Assembly: GCA_903863375.1 (NCBI GenBank) | Contig: CAIPBT010000088.1 | Coordinates: 1-37,379 of the forward strand | Length of the DNA stretch: 37,379 nt | Source: an uncultured Ferrovum sp. | GTDB lineage: Bacteria; Pseudomonadota; Gammaproteobacteria; Burkholderiales; Ferrovaceae | Direction of reading: 5' to 3' | In this document: positions 8,310 through 17,117 of the stretch, piece by piece | How the letters are laid out: each line of letters opens with the position of its first letter | How positions within the stretch are numbered: position 1 is the first letter of the stretch | Translations under genes and position numbers: made by a program | The notes under the pieces: model-generated | The model's database searches: none | Seen by the model: only the letters and a program-made list of their open reading frames with translations | What the model was told of the DNA's origin: nothing

Positions 8310-9842
8310 TCAACTCGCCAGCTCGTGCTGATCGTTGAGATTCAGATCGAGTTGGTTGGCGGCGATCAGCGCTTCCGAACTCTCGCCATCGCTGCGATGG
8401 TCTTCGATCTCGGCAAGATATTCGGCGCTGATGTCGCCGGTGATGTAGACCCCGTCAAAACAGCTGGCGTCAAAGCGCTCGATGGCAGGGTTGTCGCAGC
8501 GGATTCCAGCCTCGAGCTCCCCGAGATCCTGATAGAACACCGCGTCCGCACCGATTTCATGGGCGATCTGCTCATCGCTGCGATTGGTGGCCAGCAGTTC
8601 GCGTCGGGTCGGCATGTCGATGCCGTAAACATTCGGAAACCGCACCGGCGGTGCCGCCGACGCAAAATAGACCCGGCGGGCGCCACAGTCACGCGCCATC
8701 TGCACGATTTCGCGACTGGTGGTGCCACGCACAATCGAGTCATCCACCAGCAGCACGTTCTTGTCCTTGAACTCCATAGCGATCGCGTTCAGTTTGGACC
8801 GCACCGAGCGTTTGCGCTCGGCTTGCCCCGGCATGATGAACGTGCGGCCGATATAGCGGTTCTTGATGAAGCCCTCGCGGTAGGGTTTGCCGAGATGGAT
8901 GGCCAGCTGCAGCGCACTCGGGCGGCTGGTGTCCGGGATCGGGATGACCACATCCAGCTCGAGGTCCGGGCGGGTCTGCAGGATCCGGCGGGCCAGGCTT
9001 TCGCCCATGCGCAGCCGGGTTTCGTATACCGACACGCCATCCATCACCGAATCTGGGCGCGCCAGGTAGACGTACTCGAAAATGCACGGATTGAGCTGCG
9101 GATTGGCTGCGCATTGCCGGCTGACCAGGTTGCCCTGGTAGTCGCACAGCAGGGCTTCGCCCGGGGCGACATCGCGCAGGAAGTGATAGCCCAGCCCCTC
9201 CAGCGCAACACTTTCGGAAGCGATCATGTACTCGGCACCATCCGGCGTGTTGGCCTGTCCCACCACCAGCGGCCGGATGCCATGCGGATCGCGAAACGCC
9301 AGCAACCCGAAACCGGCAATCATCGCCACCACCGCATAGGCGCCTTTGCAGCGGCGGTGCACGCCACTGACCGCCCGGAAAATGGCATCCGCATCCAGGC
9401 GATGGCCGGCCGCCTCGGCCTGCAGCTCGTGTGCCAGCACGTTGAGCAGAACTTCCGAGTCGGAGTTGGTGTTCACATGCCGCAGGTCCTCGACAAACAG
9501 TTCATGCCGCAGTTGCCGGGAGTTGGTGAGGTTGCCGTTGTGGGCCAGCACGATGCCAAACGGCGAATTCACATAAAAAGGCTGCGCTTCAGCCGGTGAG
9601 CGCGCCGACCCAGCCGTCGGATAGCGGCAGTGGCCGATCCCCGAGTGCCCGGTCAGGGAACGCATGTCGCGCGTGCGGAACACGTCGCGCACCAGGCCCA
9701 GCCCCTTGTGCATGTGGAAGGTATTGCCCTCGGCGGTGACGATGCCGGCAGCATCCTGCCCGCGATGCTGCAGCAGCTGGAGGGCGTCGTACAGCACCTG
9801 ATTGACCGGTACCCGCCCCATGATTCCAACAATTCCGCACAT
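8310..9842 (-). CDS. purF: Amidophosphoribosyltransferase
   Basis: First committed step of purine synthesis: PRPP plus glutamine gives phosphoribosylamine. The N-terminal class II glutaminase begins MCGIVGIMG, so C2 is the nucleophile after removal of Met, and there is no long propeptide. The C-terminal phosphoribosyltransferase domain has the PRPP loop LLVDDSIVRGTTS. At 510 residues it is of usual size for the proteobacterial type. The start has a strong AGGAGG upstream. It begins 3 bases after cvpA; the cvpA-purF pairing is widespread in Proteobacteria and gave cvpA its association with colicin V production and purine regulation. Confidence 0.98.
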   Translation of the reverse strand: MCGIVGIMGRVPVNQVLYDALQLLQHRGQDAAGIVTAEGNTFHMHKGLGLVRDVFRTRDMRSLTGHSGIGHCRYPTAGSARSPAEAQPFYVNSPFGIVLAHNGNLTNSRQLRHELFVEDLRHVNTNSDSEVLLNVLAHELQAEAAGHRLDADAIFRAVSGVHRRCKGAYAVVAMIAGFGLLAFRDPHGIRPLVVGQANTPDGAEYMIASESVALEGLGYHFLRDVAPGEALLCDYQGNLVSRQCAANPQLNPCIFEYVYLARPDSVMDGVSVYETRLRMGESLARRILQTRPDLELDVVIPIPDTSRPSALQLAIHLGKPYREGFIKNRYIGRTFIMPGQAERKRSVRSKLNAIAMEFKDKNVLLVDDSIVRGTTSREIVQMARDCGARRVYFASAAPPVRFPNVYGIDMPTRRELLATNRSDEQIAHEIGADAVFYQDLGELEAGIRCDNPAIERFDASCFDGVYITGDISAEYLAEIEDHRSDGESSEALIAANQLDLNLNDQHELAS

Positions 9843-9845
9843 TCC

Positions 9846-10400
9846 TCAACCCTCCTGAGACCGTTCCTGTTGGGGCCCGGCGGCCGCACCATGCAGCGGG
9901 ATCTGCTGCGCCAGCGCCGCCGGCAGGATTGCCAGGCCACGCACCGTCATCCGTTCCAGCCAGGCCGTGCTATAGGCCCGCTTCCAGTCACGCTGTTCAT
10001 TCACATGGGTTGCCCCCGCCAGTATCACCAGCATCATCACGATCAAGGCAGCACGAACCACGCCGAAGAGGGCGCCCAGCAGGCGATCCAAAGGTCGCAG
10101 TCCTGCCCTGCGCACGGCCGACACCAGCCACTGCGCCACCAGTCCGCAAACCAGCAGGGTGAGCACGAATACCGCAATGAAACACAAGGCCAGACGCACG
10201 GCACTGTTCTCGAGAGCATGCTCGAAATGACGCGAGACCGGCTCAGCGCCAGCCCGCGCCGCCAGGAAAGCACAGATCCAGCCACCGATGCTGGCGAGCT
10301 CGCGCGACATGCCGCGCATCAGCCCCACCGTCATCGACAGCAGCAGCACGAGGATCACGATCCAGTCATAGGCATTCAAAGCGGGCATTGCACTGAACAT
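9846..10400 (-). CDS. cvpA: CvpA family inner-membrane protein
   Basis: Integral membrane protein, known in E. coli as needed for colicin V production; its biochemical role is still uncertain. From the ATG at 10400 the protein has 184 residues with four hydrophobic segments (DWIVILVLLLSMTVG, the ASIGGWICAFLA region, LALCFIAVFVLTLLVCGLV and LLGALFGVVRAALIVMMLVIL) and the family motif RPLDRLLGALFG. A longer open frame to 10619 lies over dedD and looks like chance sequence. Start choice is between ATG 10400, 10 bases after the dedD stop, and ATG 10388; neither has a good ribosome site. It is tightly followed by purF. Confidence 0.92.
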   Translation of the reverse strand: MFSAMPALNAYDWIVILVLLLSMTVGLMRGMSRELASIGGWICAFLAARAGAEPVSRHFEHALENSAVRLALCFIAVFVLTLLVCGLVAQWLVSAVRRAGLRPLDRLLGALFGVVRAALIVMMLVILAGATHVNEQRDWKRAYSTAWLERMTVRGLAILPAALAQQIPLHGAAAGPQQERSQEG

Positions 10401-10410
10401 GGGGTCGGTT

Positions 10411-11301
10411 TCATTGATGAACAAGGATGGCGTTTTCGCCCAGCGCCCGGGCGCGGGCGAGAATCTCGTCGGCTGCCGCCCGTGAGGCGAACGGACCCGA
10501 GCGCAGGCGGGCAAAGGTGCCACGCGGACCATGCACCAGTTCCTTCGCAACCGTGATGCCGTGTTCTCCCAGACGCCCCGACAGGGCTTCGGCACGCTGC
10601 GCTTCCGCAAAGACACCATATTGCACGAACCAGCCGCGCTCTGGTTTGCCGGTCGCGGCTGGCCGCGCCGAGACGGTCGGCCGGGCCTCTCTGGATGGTG
10701 CTGCGGGCGCTGACACTGCGGGCGCTCGTCCTGCAGGCGCTGGCGCTGGCGCTGGCGCTGCCGGCACTGGCACTTCTGGGGTTGCGCGAGGTGCTAACTT
10801 GGCTTCCCGGGGTTCTGACCTGCCCATCGGTACCGGTGTCTGAGTGCCCTGGTGGTGCAAAGCCGTCGCCGGAACGGGGGCAGGTGCGCCTGCTGGCGGC
10901 GGCGTCGGCAGGGACAGTGGCGCACCCGGCAGGGCGTCCAGGCCCGGTGCAGGGTCGGCGGTTGCTGCGGCAGCGGCGCCGGCCACGGGGCTGACCGCGT
11001 CCGGCGCGGCCAGGGTGGTGCGATCCGGCCCGGCACCCGGGTCGCCGGCCGGGCTGCGGTTGGCCGGCGCGCCGCGATCCGCCAACGCCCCAGCCAGAAC
11101 TGGCGTTGCTGCACCTTCACCGGCAGGCGACCGGCTCGCGCCTGCCACCGGTGCGAGCGCAGGATCACTCGCTGCATCCGGTTGCCCCAGCAGGAACGGC
11201 ACGCCAATCACCAGCACCAGCGCCAGGATCAAGGCGCCAAGCAGGCGATGGCGTGCCCGGGTACGCATCACCGCCAGCTGTTCGGCGGTCAGGAGGGACA
11301 T
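10411..11301 (-). CDS. dedD: SPOR-domain cell division protein, DedD-like
   Basis: Single-pass inner-membrane protein whose SPOR domain binds denuded septal glycan strands, which recruits it to the division site. Residues about 20-40 form the membrane segment (LLGALILALVLVIGVPFLL). About 45-215 is a very long Pro/Ala/Gly-rich periplasmic linker. About 220-296 is the SPOR domain (WFVQYGVFAEAQRAEAL, then LRSGPFASRAAADEILARA). The ATG at 11301 lies inside the folC end, giving a 13-base overlap. The folC-dedD-cvpA-purF order supports the name. The linker contains a hexanucleotide tract (separate entry), so its length may vary between strains (inference). Confidence 0.9.
   Translation of the reverse strand: MSLLTAEQLAVMRTRARHRLLGALILALVLVIGVPFLLGQPDAASDPALAPVAGASRSPAGEGAATPVLAGALADRGAPANRSPAGDPGAGPDRTTLAAPDAVSPVAGAAAAATADPAPGLDALPGAPLSLPTPPPAGAPAPVPATALHHQGTQTPVPMGRSEPREAKLAPRATPEVPVPAAPAPAPAPAGRAPAVSAPAAPSREARPTVSARPAATGKPERGWFVQYGVFAEAQRAEALSGRLGEHGITVAKELVHGPRGTFARLRSGPFASRAAADEILARARALGENAILVHQ
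10736..10759. repeat. Hexanucleotide tandem repeat in the dedD linker
   Basis: Four perfect copies of GGCGCT lie within the dedD coding sequence. On the coding strand they give alternating Pro-Ala codons of the periplasmic linker. Gain or loss of a unit keeps frame and changes the linker by two residues. Confidence 0.85.
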
Positions 11302-12602
11302 GACCAATCCGTGCGCCCGAGGGCCTGCATGGCCGAAGCCACGGTCAGGAAGGAGCCAAACACCACGATCCGGTCGTCTTCCTGCGCATCGGCCAGCGCG
11401 GCGCGCAGAGCTTCGCCCGGTTCGCGGAAATGGTTCGCCACCACCGCGTCACCCGGCAGCAGGGCAGCAATTTCAGCCGCCCCGGCACCGCGCGGCGGCG
11501 GCAGGTCGCTGAGATACCAGGCATCGGCCAGTCCGCCAAACAGCGACACCACGCCGGCAATATCCTTGTCGTGCAACATGCCCAACACCAGCCGGGTCTG
11601 CCGGAAACCGGACATGCGCGCGAGGCTGCGCGACAGCGCGCCGGCGGCGTGCGGATTGTGCGCCACATCGAGGATCACGACCGGACGGCCGGGCAGCACC
11701 TGCAGGCGTCCTGGCAAACTGACGCGAACCAGTCCGTCCCGGACGTGCTGCAAGGCCACCGGAAGCATGGTCTGCAGGAGCGCCAGGGCCGCCAGCGCAC
11801 AGGCCGCATTGTCGAGCTGGTAGGCTCCGCGGAGGGCCGGATAGGGCAAGGCGTAAAGACTGCCGGCCGGGCCGTGGAAGTTCCATTGCGACGGCGTTGA
11901 CTCGTGGCGGAAGTCACGGCCCGCCGTGTGCAACAGCACACCAAGCTGTTCCGCGTGCTGCTGCAGGCGGCGCGGCACGTCCGTCTCGCCGAACACCGCC
12001 GGGCGCCCGGCGCGGAAGATACCGGCTTTCTCGCCAGCGATCGACTCGCGGTCGGGCCCGAGAAATTCCATGTGATCGAGCGCCACACTGGTCACGATGG
12101 CGCAGTCGGCATCCAGCACGTTGACGGCATCCAGACGCCCGCCAAGGCCGACTTCCAGCAGCAGCACATCCACGGCGCAGCCTTCAAAATGCTGCAGGGC
12201 CGCCAGCGTACCAAACTCGAAATAGGTCAGCGGGGTATCGCCCCGCACCGCTTCCACCTGCTCGAACGCGGCGATGATGTCGTCATCGCTGGCCGGCCTG
12301 CCAGCTACGCGGATACGTTCGTTGTAACGCAGCAGGTGCGGCGACGTGTAACAGCCGGTGCGATAGCCGGCCGCCTGCAGGATGGCTTCCAAGTAAGCGG
12401 TGGTTGATCCTTTGCCGTTGGTTCCACCGATGGTGATGACCGGCACCGCCCGACGTGGCGCCAGCCGGTCGAGTACGGCGCGTACCCGTTCCAGGCCCAG
12501 GTCGATCGGCTTGCTGTGCAGCTGCTCCAGGTAGGCCAGCCACCCGGCAAGGTCGCGCGGATGACCCTGCGCCCCCTCCTCCCCTTGCTGCCGGGAAGGC
12601 AC
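11289..12602 (-). CDS. folC: Bifunctional folylpolyglutamate synthase / dihydrofolate synthase
   Basis: ATP-dependent ligase that adds glutamate to dihydropteroate and to folates. The Mur-ligase P-loop is TIGGTNGKGSTT; the glycine-rich LLEVGLGGRLDAVN segment and the DVAHNPHAAGA motif of the C-terminal domain are also present. Start is uncertain. The frame is open to 12692, over accD. The conserved core begins near LAGWLAYLEQLHS, and the only usual start codon between the accD stop and the core is GTG at 12602, which has GGAG directly against it and so is poorly spaced. A TTG at 12626 is an alternative. About 437 residues. The 3' end overlaps dedD, consistent with coupling. Confidence 0.95.
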   Translation of the reverse strand: MPSRQQGEEGAQGHPRDLAGWLAYLEQLHSKPIDLGLERVRAVLDRLAPRRAVPVITIGGTNGKGSTTAYLEAILQAAGYRTGCYTSPHLLRYNERIRVAGRPASDDDIIAAFEQVEAVRGDTPLTYFEFGTLAALQHFEGCAVDVLLLEVGLGGRLDAVNVLDADCAIVTSVALDHMEFLGPDRESIAGEKAGIFRAGRPAVFGETDVPRRLQQHAEQLGVLLHTAGRDFRHESTPSQWNFHGPAGSLYALPYPALRGAYQLDNAACALAALALLQTMLPVALQHVRDGLVRVSLPGRLQVLPGRPVVILDVAHNPHAAGALSRSLARMSGFRQTRLVLGMLHDKDIAGVVSLFGGLADAWYLSDLPPPRGAGAAEIAALLPGDAVVANHFREPGEALRAALADAQEDDRIVVFGSFLTVASAMQALGRTDWSCPS

Positions 12603-12615
12603 CTCCGGCGGGGTG

Positions 12616-13485
12616 TCAGGCTGCAAGGGGCTGCCCGGTGAGGAGCGCCAGCAGCGTGGCGAGCCGGTCACGCATGTTGCGTCGGTCGACAATCATGTCG
12701 ATGGCGCCCTTTTCCATCAGGAACTCGGCCCGCTGGAATCCTTCCGGCAGGGTTTCGCGTACCGTCTGTTCGATCACCCGCGGCCCGGCAAAACCGATCA
12801 GGGCACCGGGCTCGGCAATCACCACATCACCGATCATCGCGAAGCTGGCCGACACGCCCCCCATGGTGGGGTCGGTCAGCACCGAGATGAACGGCAGCGG
12901 CACCGTGGACAGGCGCTGCAGGGCAGCACAGGTTTTCGCCATCTGCATCAGGGACAGCAACCCTTCCTGCATGCGTGCCCCGCCACTGGCGAGGAAGCAG
13001 ACAAACGGCACTTTCTGGTCGATGGCCGCCTCGACCGCGCGCACAAAGCGCTCGCCGACAACCGACCCCATCGAGCCCCCCATGAATGCAAACTCAAAGC
13101 TGGCCACCACCAACGGCACGCCCTGCAGGGTGCCTTGCATCACCACCAGGGCATCGGTTTCACCCGTCGCCTGCTGGGCCTCGGCCAGGCGTTCGACATA
13201 GCGCCGGCTATCCTTGAATTTCAAGGTATCGACCGGTACCACCTCGGCACACAACTCGAAGCGGCCCTCCGGATCGAGCAGCGCGTCCAGCCGGTCCCGT
13301 GCGGAAATGCGATTGTGGTGCGAACACTTGGGGCAGACCTGCAGGTTGTTGTCGAGGTCTGACCGGTACAGCACTGCTTCGCATGAATCGCACTTGCTCC
13401 ACAGGCCCTCGGGCATCGTGGAGCGTTTGGTGGTGCCCGCATCGCGATTGATCCGGGGTGGCAACAGTTTCTTGAACCAGCTCAT
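12616..13485 (-). CDS. accD: Acetyl-CoA carboxylase carboxyltransferase subunit beta
   Basis: Beta subunit of the carboxyltransferase that makes malonyl-CoA for fatty acid synthesis, working with AccA. The N-terminal four-cysteine zinc ribbon is complete: C32, C35, C51 and C54 (KCDSC and CPKC). The crotonase-like core follows, with [24 protein letters not shown] and the [13 protein letters not shown] segment. At 289 residues it has the usual length. The ATG at 13485 has GAGGGAG upstream. It begins 13 bases after trpA and is followed by folC; the trpA-accD-folC order is common in Betaproteobacteria and Gammaproteobacteria. Confidence 0.98.
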   Translation of the reverse strand: MSWFKKLLPPRINRDAGTTKRSTMPEGLWSKCDSCEAVLYRSDLDNNLQVCPKCSHHNRISARDRLDALLDPEGRFELCAEVVPVDTLKFKDSRRYVERLAEAQQATGETDALVVMQGTLQGVPLVVASFEFAFMGGSMGSVVGERFVRAVEAAIDQKVPFVCFLASGGARMQEGLLSLMQMAKTCAALQRLSTVPLPFISVLTDPTMGGVSASFAMIGDVVIAEPGALIGFAGPRVIEQTVRETLPEGFQRAEFLMEKGAIDMIVDRRNMRDRLATLLALLTGQPLAA

Positions 13486-13498
13486 GCCATGCTCTCCC

Positions 13499-14305
13499 TC
13501 AGTCGCCCGTCTGGTCCATCGCCGAGCGGAATTCCTGCATCACCGCCTGGACGCGTGCCGGACCATGTGCGGCACCGCCTTCCTCAATCTCCAAAACCAC
13601 CCGGCTGCCGACCACGATGGCGTCGGCCACCGCCGAAATGGCTTTGGCGGTAGCACCGTCGCGGATGCCGAAGCCCACTCCGACCGGCACGGCAACATGC
13701 TGGCGGATGCGCTGCACCTGCCCGGCCACGTCGGCCGTATCGATATGTCCGGCACCGGTCACGCCGCGCAGCGAGACATAGTACACATAGCCGCTGGCCA
13801 GTTTGCCAACCGCTGCCACCCGGGCGTCGGTGCTGGTTGGTGAGAGCAGGAAGATCGTGTCGATGTCGTGGCTGCGCAGGCAGGCGACCAGGTCTTCGCA
13901 TTCTTCCGGCGGATAATCCACCACCAGAACACCGTCCACGCCTGCCGCCCGGGCCTCCCGGGCGAAGCGCTCGTAACCCAGGCGCTCGATCGGGTTGGCA
14001 TAGCCCATCAGCACCACCGGCGTGTGCGTATTGACCGTGCGGAATTCGCGCGCCATCGCCAGCACGCCCAGCAGCGAAACGCCGTGCTGCAGGGCACGCT
14101 CGCTGGACCGCTGGATGACCGGGCCATCGGCCATCGGATCGGAGAACGGCACCCCCAGTTCGACGATGTCCGCGCCGCCCCGGACCAGGGCATGCATCAG
14201 CGGGACCGCACTGGCGGGATCAGGATCACCGGCCGTAAAGAAGGGGATCAGGGCCTGGCGACCGGCGGCGGCCAGCTGCGCGAAAGTGGAAGCAATACGG
14301 GACAA
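13499..14305 (-). CDS. trpA: Tryptophan synthase alpha chain
   Basis: Cleaves indole-3-glycerol phosphate to indole and glyceraldehyde-3-phosphate, passing indole through a tunnel to TrpB. A TTG at 14305 is chosen as start: it gives 268 residues, the same as E. coli TrpA; the N-terminus then reads [20 protein letters not shown]; and CGGAG lies about 10 bases upstream. The frame stays open to 14596 but that part covers trpB. Catalytic E49 ([10 protein letters not shown]) and D60 fall at their standard numbers. The (S)[15 protein letters not shown] segment and the phosphate-binding GFGIRD are present. It is separated from trpB by an unusual 122-base gap. Confidence 0.97.
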   Translation of the reverse strand: MSRIASTFAQLAAAGRQALIPFFTAGDPDPASAVPLMHALVRGGADIVELGVPFSDPMADGPVIQRSSERALQHGVSLLGVLAMAREFRTVNTHTPVVLMGYANPIERLGYERFAREARAAGVDGVLVVDYPPEECEDLVACLRSHDIDTIFLLSPTSTDARVAAVGKLASGYVYYVSLRGVTGAGHIDTADVAGQVQRIRQHVAVPVGVGFGIRDGATAKAISAVADAIVVGSRVVLEIEEGGAAHGPARVQAVMQEFRSAMDQTGD

Positions 14306-14360
14306 GTCTGGGGTACTCCGGCAAACCGTTCGGGAGAAGCGTGAAATAACAGGAAGACCA

Positions 14361-14421
14361 ACCGACCCCACCGCACGGCGGCGGAGGTCGGTCAGGAACC
14401 GGACAGCCTGTGGCCGTCCGG
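14361..14421 (-). other. Two hairpins in the trpB-trpA gap
   Basis: The 122-base gap between trpB and trpA holds two perfect short inverted repeats. One has a 7-base stem (ACCGACC at 14361-14367 with GGTCGGT at 14386-14392). The other has a 6-base stem (CCGGAC at 14399-14404 with GTCCGG at 14416-14421). Neither is followed by a U-run on the minus strand, so they look more like RNA stability or processing elements than terminators. Confidence 0.5.
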
Positions 14422-14427
14422 GGTCGA

Positions 14428-15627
14428 TCAGAGGGTCATGCCCATGTGCGCCGCCACTGTGGCCATGTCCTTGTCGCCGCGGCCGGACAGGTTGACCAAC
14501 AGGATCTGTTCCGGATCCATGTGCGCGGCCATCTTCATGGCCTGCGCCAGGGCGTGGCTCGATTCCAGGGCCGGGATGATGCCTTCGAGCCGGCACAGGT
14601 CGTGGAACGCGGTCAGGGCCTCCTCGTCGGTCACCGCCACATATTCGGCACGACCGGTATCTTTCAGCCAGGCGTGCTCCGGGCCCACGCCGGGGTAGTC
14701 AAGGCCCGCCGAAATCGAATGGGTCTCGATGATCTGGCCATTTTCGTCCTGCAGCAGGTAGGTACGGTTGCCGTGCAGCACGCCCGGGGTGCCGGCCGAC
14801 AGCGACGCGGAATGCCGTCCCGTGTTGATGCCATCGCCCCCCGCCTCCACGCCGATCAAGCGCACCGACTCATGCGGAATGTAGGGATGGAAGATGCCCA
14901 TGGCGTTGCTGCCGCCCCCGACACAGGCGAGCACCGCATCCGGTTGACGTCCCACCATCTCGGGCATCTGCAGCACGCATTCCTTGCCGACCACCGAATT
15001 GAAATCGCGCACCATCATCGGATAGGGATGAGGACCCGCGACCGTGCCGATGATGTAGAAGGTATCCTGCACATTGGTCACCCAGTCGCGCATGGCTTCG
15101 TTCAGCGCGTCCTTCAGGGTGCGCGAGCCGCTCGACACAGGCACCACCGTTGCCCCCAGCAGCTTCATGCGATAAACGTTCTGCGCCTGGCGCTTGACGT
15201 CTTCGGCACCCATGTACACCACGCATTCCATGCCGTATCGGGCCGCGACCGTGGCGGATGCCACGCCATGCTGCCCGGCACCCGTCTCGGCAATCACGCG
15301 CTTCTTGCCCATGTGGCGCGCCACCATCGCCATGCCCACGGTGCTGTTCACCTTGTGCGCACCGGTATGGTTCAGGTCTTCCCGCTTCAGGTAGATCTGC
15401 GCGCCACCGGCCTTTTCCGTCAGGCGGCGGGCGTGATAGATCGGGCTGGGCCGGCCGACGTAATGCGCCAGTTCATAGGCCAGTTCCGCCTGGAAGGCCG
15501 GATCATCCTTCAGCCGCAGGTAGTTCTCGCGCAGGTTGTCGAGCGCGGCAATCAGGGTTTCGGCGACAAACGTGCCACCGTAGGGACCGAAATGGCCCCG
15601 GGCATCCGGCAGATCATAAAGCTTCAT
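14428..15627 (-). CDS. trpB: Tryptophan synthase beta chain
   Basis: PLP enzyme that joins indole and serine to make tryptophan, in an alpha2-beta2 complex with TrpA. The PLP lysine is K92 in [11 protein letters not shown]. The catalytic [10 protein letters not shown] region, the phosphate-binding [10 protein letters not shown] loop and the SGRGDKD end motif are all present. The ATG at 15627 is preferred over an ATG at 15642 because GGAG lies 9 bases before it and the protein then begins [18 protein letters not shown], as in homologues. About 399 residues. The start overlaps the end of trpF by 14 bases, suggesting coupling. Confidence 0.98.
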   Translation of the reverse strand: MKLYDLPDARGHFGPYGGTFVAETLIAALDNLRENYLRLKDDPAFQAELAYELAHYVGRPSPIYHARRLTEKAGGAQIYLKREDLNHTGAHKVNSTVGMAMVARHMGKKRVIAETGAGQHGVASATVAARYGMECVVYMGAEDVKRQAQNVYRMKLLGATVVPVSSGSRTLKDALNEAMRDWVTNVQDTFYIIGTVAGPHPYPMMVRDFNSVVGKECVLQMPEMVGRQPDAVLACVGGGSNAMGIFHPYIPHESVRLIGVEAGGDGINTGRHSASLSAGTPGVLHGNRTYLLQDENGQIIETHSISAGLDYPGVGPEHAWLKDTGRAEYVAVTDEEALTAFHDLCRLEGIIPALESSHALAQAMKMAAHMDPEQILLVNLSGRGDKDMATVAAHMGMTL

Positions 15628-16267
15628 GTGTGCGTACTCCATTCATGAACGCCTGGATGCGACTGGCGTCCTTGATCCCCTTCGAGATCTCCACGCCACT
15701 GCTAACATCGACGGCATACGGGCGCACGGCGCGAATCGCCTCGCCCACATTGGTAGGGTTGAGTCCGCCGGACAGGATTACGGGCAAGCCCAGCCCCGTC
15801 GGCACAAGCGACCAGTCAAACGACACGCCAGTACCACCCCAGGCTGAAGGGTGGTACGCATCCAGCAGGATGCCGCGAGCACGTGCATGCTGATCACAAT
15901 ATTGTAGCAAATCGAGCCCCGGGCGCACCCGAACCGCCTTCAGATAAGGCCGCGAAAATTGCGCACAGAACTCCGCTGTTTCCTCGCCATGAAACTGCAA
16001 CAGATCGAGCGGCACAGCGTCGAGCACCGCGCGCACGCTGGCGGCATCGGGATTGACGAACAGGCCGACGGACTGCACGAAGGCCGGCACGTGCATCAGC
16101 AGCGCCCTGGCCTGCGCCGCATCGACGGCCCGCGGACTGTCGGCAAAGAACACCAGTCCCAAGGCATCCGCCCCCGCCTGCACGCAGTCGACAACGTCCG
16201 CTGGCCGGGTCAGGCCGCATACCTTGACACGTACGCGTGTTGCCATCGACATCGACATCGCGCTCAT
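15614..16267 (-). CDS. trpF: Phosphoribosylanthranilate isomerase
   Basis: Isomerises phosphoribosylanthranilate to CdRP in tryptophan synthesis through an Amadori rearrangement. TIM-barrel signatures are the catalytic Cys in KVCGLTR (C17 from the chosen start), the LQFHGEE strand, the catalytic Asp in LLDAYHP and the phosphate loops ILSGGLNP and DVSSGVE. The ATG at 16267 makes an ATGA overlap with the truA stop. Further ATGs downstream (the Met-Ser-rich start [11 protein letters not shown]) are also possible and shorten the protein by up to eight residues. About 217 residues. trpE, trpG, trpD and trpC are not in the window, so the pathway is split. Confidence 0.96.
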   Translation of the reverse strand: MSAMSMSMATRVRVKVCGLTRPADVVDCVQAGADALGLVFFADSPRAVDAAQARALLMHVPAFVQSVGLFVNPDAASVRAVLDAVPLDLLQFHGEETAEFCAQFSRPYLKAVRVRPGLDLLQYCDQHARARGILLDAYHPSAWGGTGVSFDWSLVPTGLGLPVILSGGLNPTNVGEAIRAVRPYAVDVSSGVEISKGIKDASRIQAFMNGVRTHEAL

Positions 16268-17112
16268 GAGGGGTAGCGCGGGTTGCAACCCGCACTGGCT
16301 GCCGCAACCGGCAGAGGCCAGCTACCGTGTTCCGGGAACGCCGGCAAGGCAAATTCGGTGGGATAGTCGATGGCACTCAGGTAAAGGCCATCCGGACCGA
16401 AAGTTGGCGCAGCGGCCGCACGGTCGCGCGCCGCCAGTGCTTCCGCCATCCACGTCACCGGGCGACGCCCGGCACCGACGGCGATCAGGCTGCCTACCAG
16501 ATTTCGGACCATATGATGCAAGAAGCCGTTGGCGGAAAACTGGAATTCTACCAGTCCGCCGTGGCGCAGCACCGCGGCACGACGCATTTCACGCACTGGC
16601 GAGGTGGCCTGACATTCTGCCGCCCGGAAACTGCTGAAATCCTGGGTGCCCAACAGACAGCACGCAGCCTCGGCCATCGCATGGTGATCGAGGGGCGCAT
16701 GATGCCACCCCACCCGACCGCGGGCCAATCCCGGACGCACACCATGGTCGAGCAGCAAATACCTGTAGTGCCGGCCGGTCGCCGAGAAGCGCGCATGAAA
16801 GGATTCCACCACCGGATGTGCCCAGAGCACGGCAACCGCCCCCGGCAGGTGTGCATTCACGCCACGCACCCAGGCACTCAGCGGCCGTCGTGCCGCCGTG
16901 TCAAAGTGCACTACCTGCGCGGAGGCATGCACCCCGCGATCGGTCCGCCCGGCGGCATGCACCAAGACCGGCTCTCCGGCGACCGCAGCCAGGGCTTGCT
17001 CCAGCGCCGCCTGCACGGTGACCGGACCCGGCTGACGCTGCCAGCCAAAGAAGGCACCGCCGTCGTACTCCAGTCCCAGAGCAAACCGCGAACGGGAAGC
17101 ACCGTCCGCCAA
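16264..17112 (-). CDS. truA: tRNA pseudouridine(38-40) synthase
   Basis: Converts uridines 38-40 in the tRNA anticodon stem to pseudouridine. The catalytic Asp is D58 in [11 protein letters not shown]. The N-terminal [15 protein letters not shown], the [10 protein letters not shown] strand and the [16 protein letters not shown] motif all match the family. The start is probably TTG at 17112, 5 bases after the fimV stop; no better start exists before the conserved core. About 282 residues, slightly long through its C-terminus. The fimV-truA-trpF order is typical of Betaproteobacteria and Gammaproteobacteria. Confidence 0.96.
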   Translation of the reverse strand: MADGASRSRFALGLEYDGGAFFGWQRQPGPVTVQAALEQALAAVAGEPVLVHAAGRTDRGVHASAQVVHFDTAARRPLSAWVRGVNAHLPGAVAVLWAHPVVESFHARFSATGRHYRYLLLDHGVRPGLARGRVGWHHAPLDHHAMAEAACCLLGTQDFSSFRAAECQATSPVREMRRAAVLRHGGLVEFQFSANGFLHHMVRNLVGSLIAVGAGRRPVTWMAEALAARDRAAAAPTFGPDGLYLSAIDYPTEFALPAFPEHGSWPLPVAAASAGCNPRYPS

Positions 17113-17117
17113 GATAC

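Noticed and set aside
8295-9599. 434-codon open frame opposite purF
   Set aside because: Antisense shadow of purF; His/Gln/Arg-rich composition without a known domain.
14306-14596. N-terminal extension of trpA into trpB
   Set aside because: Homology and length (268 residues) place the start at TTG 14305; the extension overlaps the trpB end and lacks family motifs.
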